Shown: one piece after another, positions 5,276-5,331 of the stretch
Layout of the letters: each line of letters opens with the position of its first letter
How positions within the stretch are numbered: the stretch's first letter is position 1
Assembly (NCBI GenBank): GCA_905372345.1
Contig: CAJPPE010000140.1
Coordinates: 1-5,331, forward strand
Length of the DNA stretch: 5,331 bases
Reading direction: 5' to 3'
DNA from: an uncultured Treponema sp.
GTDB taxonomy: Bacteria; Spirochaetota; Spirochaetia; Treponematales; Treponemataceae
The notes under the pieces: generated by a model
The model's input: only the letters and a program-made list of their open reading frames with translations
Databases searched by the model: none
What the model was told of the DNA's origin: nothing
Position numbers and translations under genes: made by a program

Positions 5276-5331
5276 GGGTAAACTATACAAACATAAACTT
5301 ATGTAAAAAAATAAAATGGAGAAAAAAAAGA
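5276..5331 (+). other. Right-edge intergenic segment with a possible start of the next gene
   Basis: No terminator is visible for the SprT-like gene. A 6-bp AT-rich inverted repeat (5291-5304) has only a 2-base loop and no following T run. Near the edge there is either an ATG (5316-5318) opening Met-Glu-Lys-Lys-Lys with no Shine-Dalgarno before it, or a GGAG (5318-5321) acting as the ribosome binding site of a gene that starts beyond the window. I cannot decide between them. Confidence 0.3.

Noticed and set aside
5291..5304. Inverted repeat after the SprT-like gene as a terminator
   Set aside because: The loop would be 2 bases, the stem is nearly all A/T, and on the plus strand it is followed by A rather than T.

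Overview
The window looks like chromosomal DNA from a low-GC host-associated spirochaete, most likely an oral-type Treponema close to T. denticola. This rests on overall protein character and moderate AT richness; no rRNA or other phylogenetic marker is present, so it is inference. It holds four complete genes. On the minus strand there is a glutamate formimidoyltransferase (206-1105). On the plus strand there is an M17 leucyl aminopeptidase (1301-2731), a COG3315/LCMT-like SAM methyltransferase relative (2807-3592), and a long SprT-like zinc metallopeptidase-like protein with an added membrane segment and an unknown C-terminal region (3719-5275). No rRNA, tRNA, CRISPR array or insertion sequence was seen.

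Layout. Bases 1-145 hold minus-strand start signals (promoter, Shine-Dalgarno, ATG at 80-82) of a gene that would run out of the left edge. Its reading frame is broken after five codons at a run of six T. Bases 146-186 are the ftcD terminator. The gap at 1106-1300 is a compact divergent promoter region: the ftcD promoter and the distal pepA promoter share nearly the same -35 bases, and a second pepA promoter lies closer to the gene. pepA ends in overlapping, mutually exclusive inverted repeats followed by a strong intrinsic terminator (2745-2786). The methyltransferase-like gene follows at once and is visibly more AT-rich than its neighbours. The gap at 3593-3718 holds a near-consensus promoter whose predicted +1 falls on the A of the next gene's ATG, with no Shine-Dalgarno, so that gene is probably leaderless. 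Bases 5276-5331 hold no gene, only a possible ribosome binding site or start at the very edge. No stretch over 300 bases lacks a gene.

How the genes work together. The formimidoyltransferase (histidine catabolism and one-carbon transfer to tetrahydrofolate) and the aminopeptidase (peptide to amino acid) both fit an amino-acid-fermenting lifestyle, but there is no hut operon and no evidence of a shared pathway beyond the shared control region. The two downstream genes have no evident link to them.

The points most worth a second look are: (1) the SprT-like protein, with an HExxH site, a helical region, a charged coiled coil, a signal-like membrane segment, a Pro-rich linker and an orphan C-terminal region; (2) its apparent leaderless transcript; (3) the methyltransferase relative that lacks the beta1/glycine-loop part of its SAM-binding motif; and (4) the broken start at the left edge.
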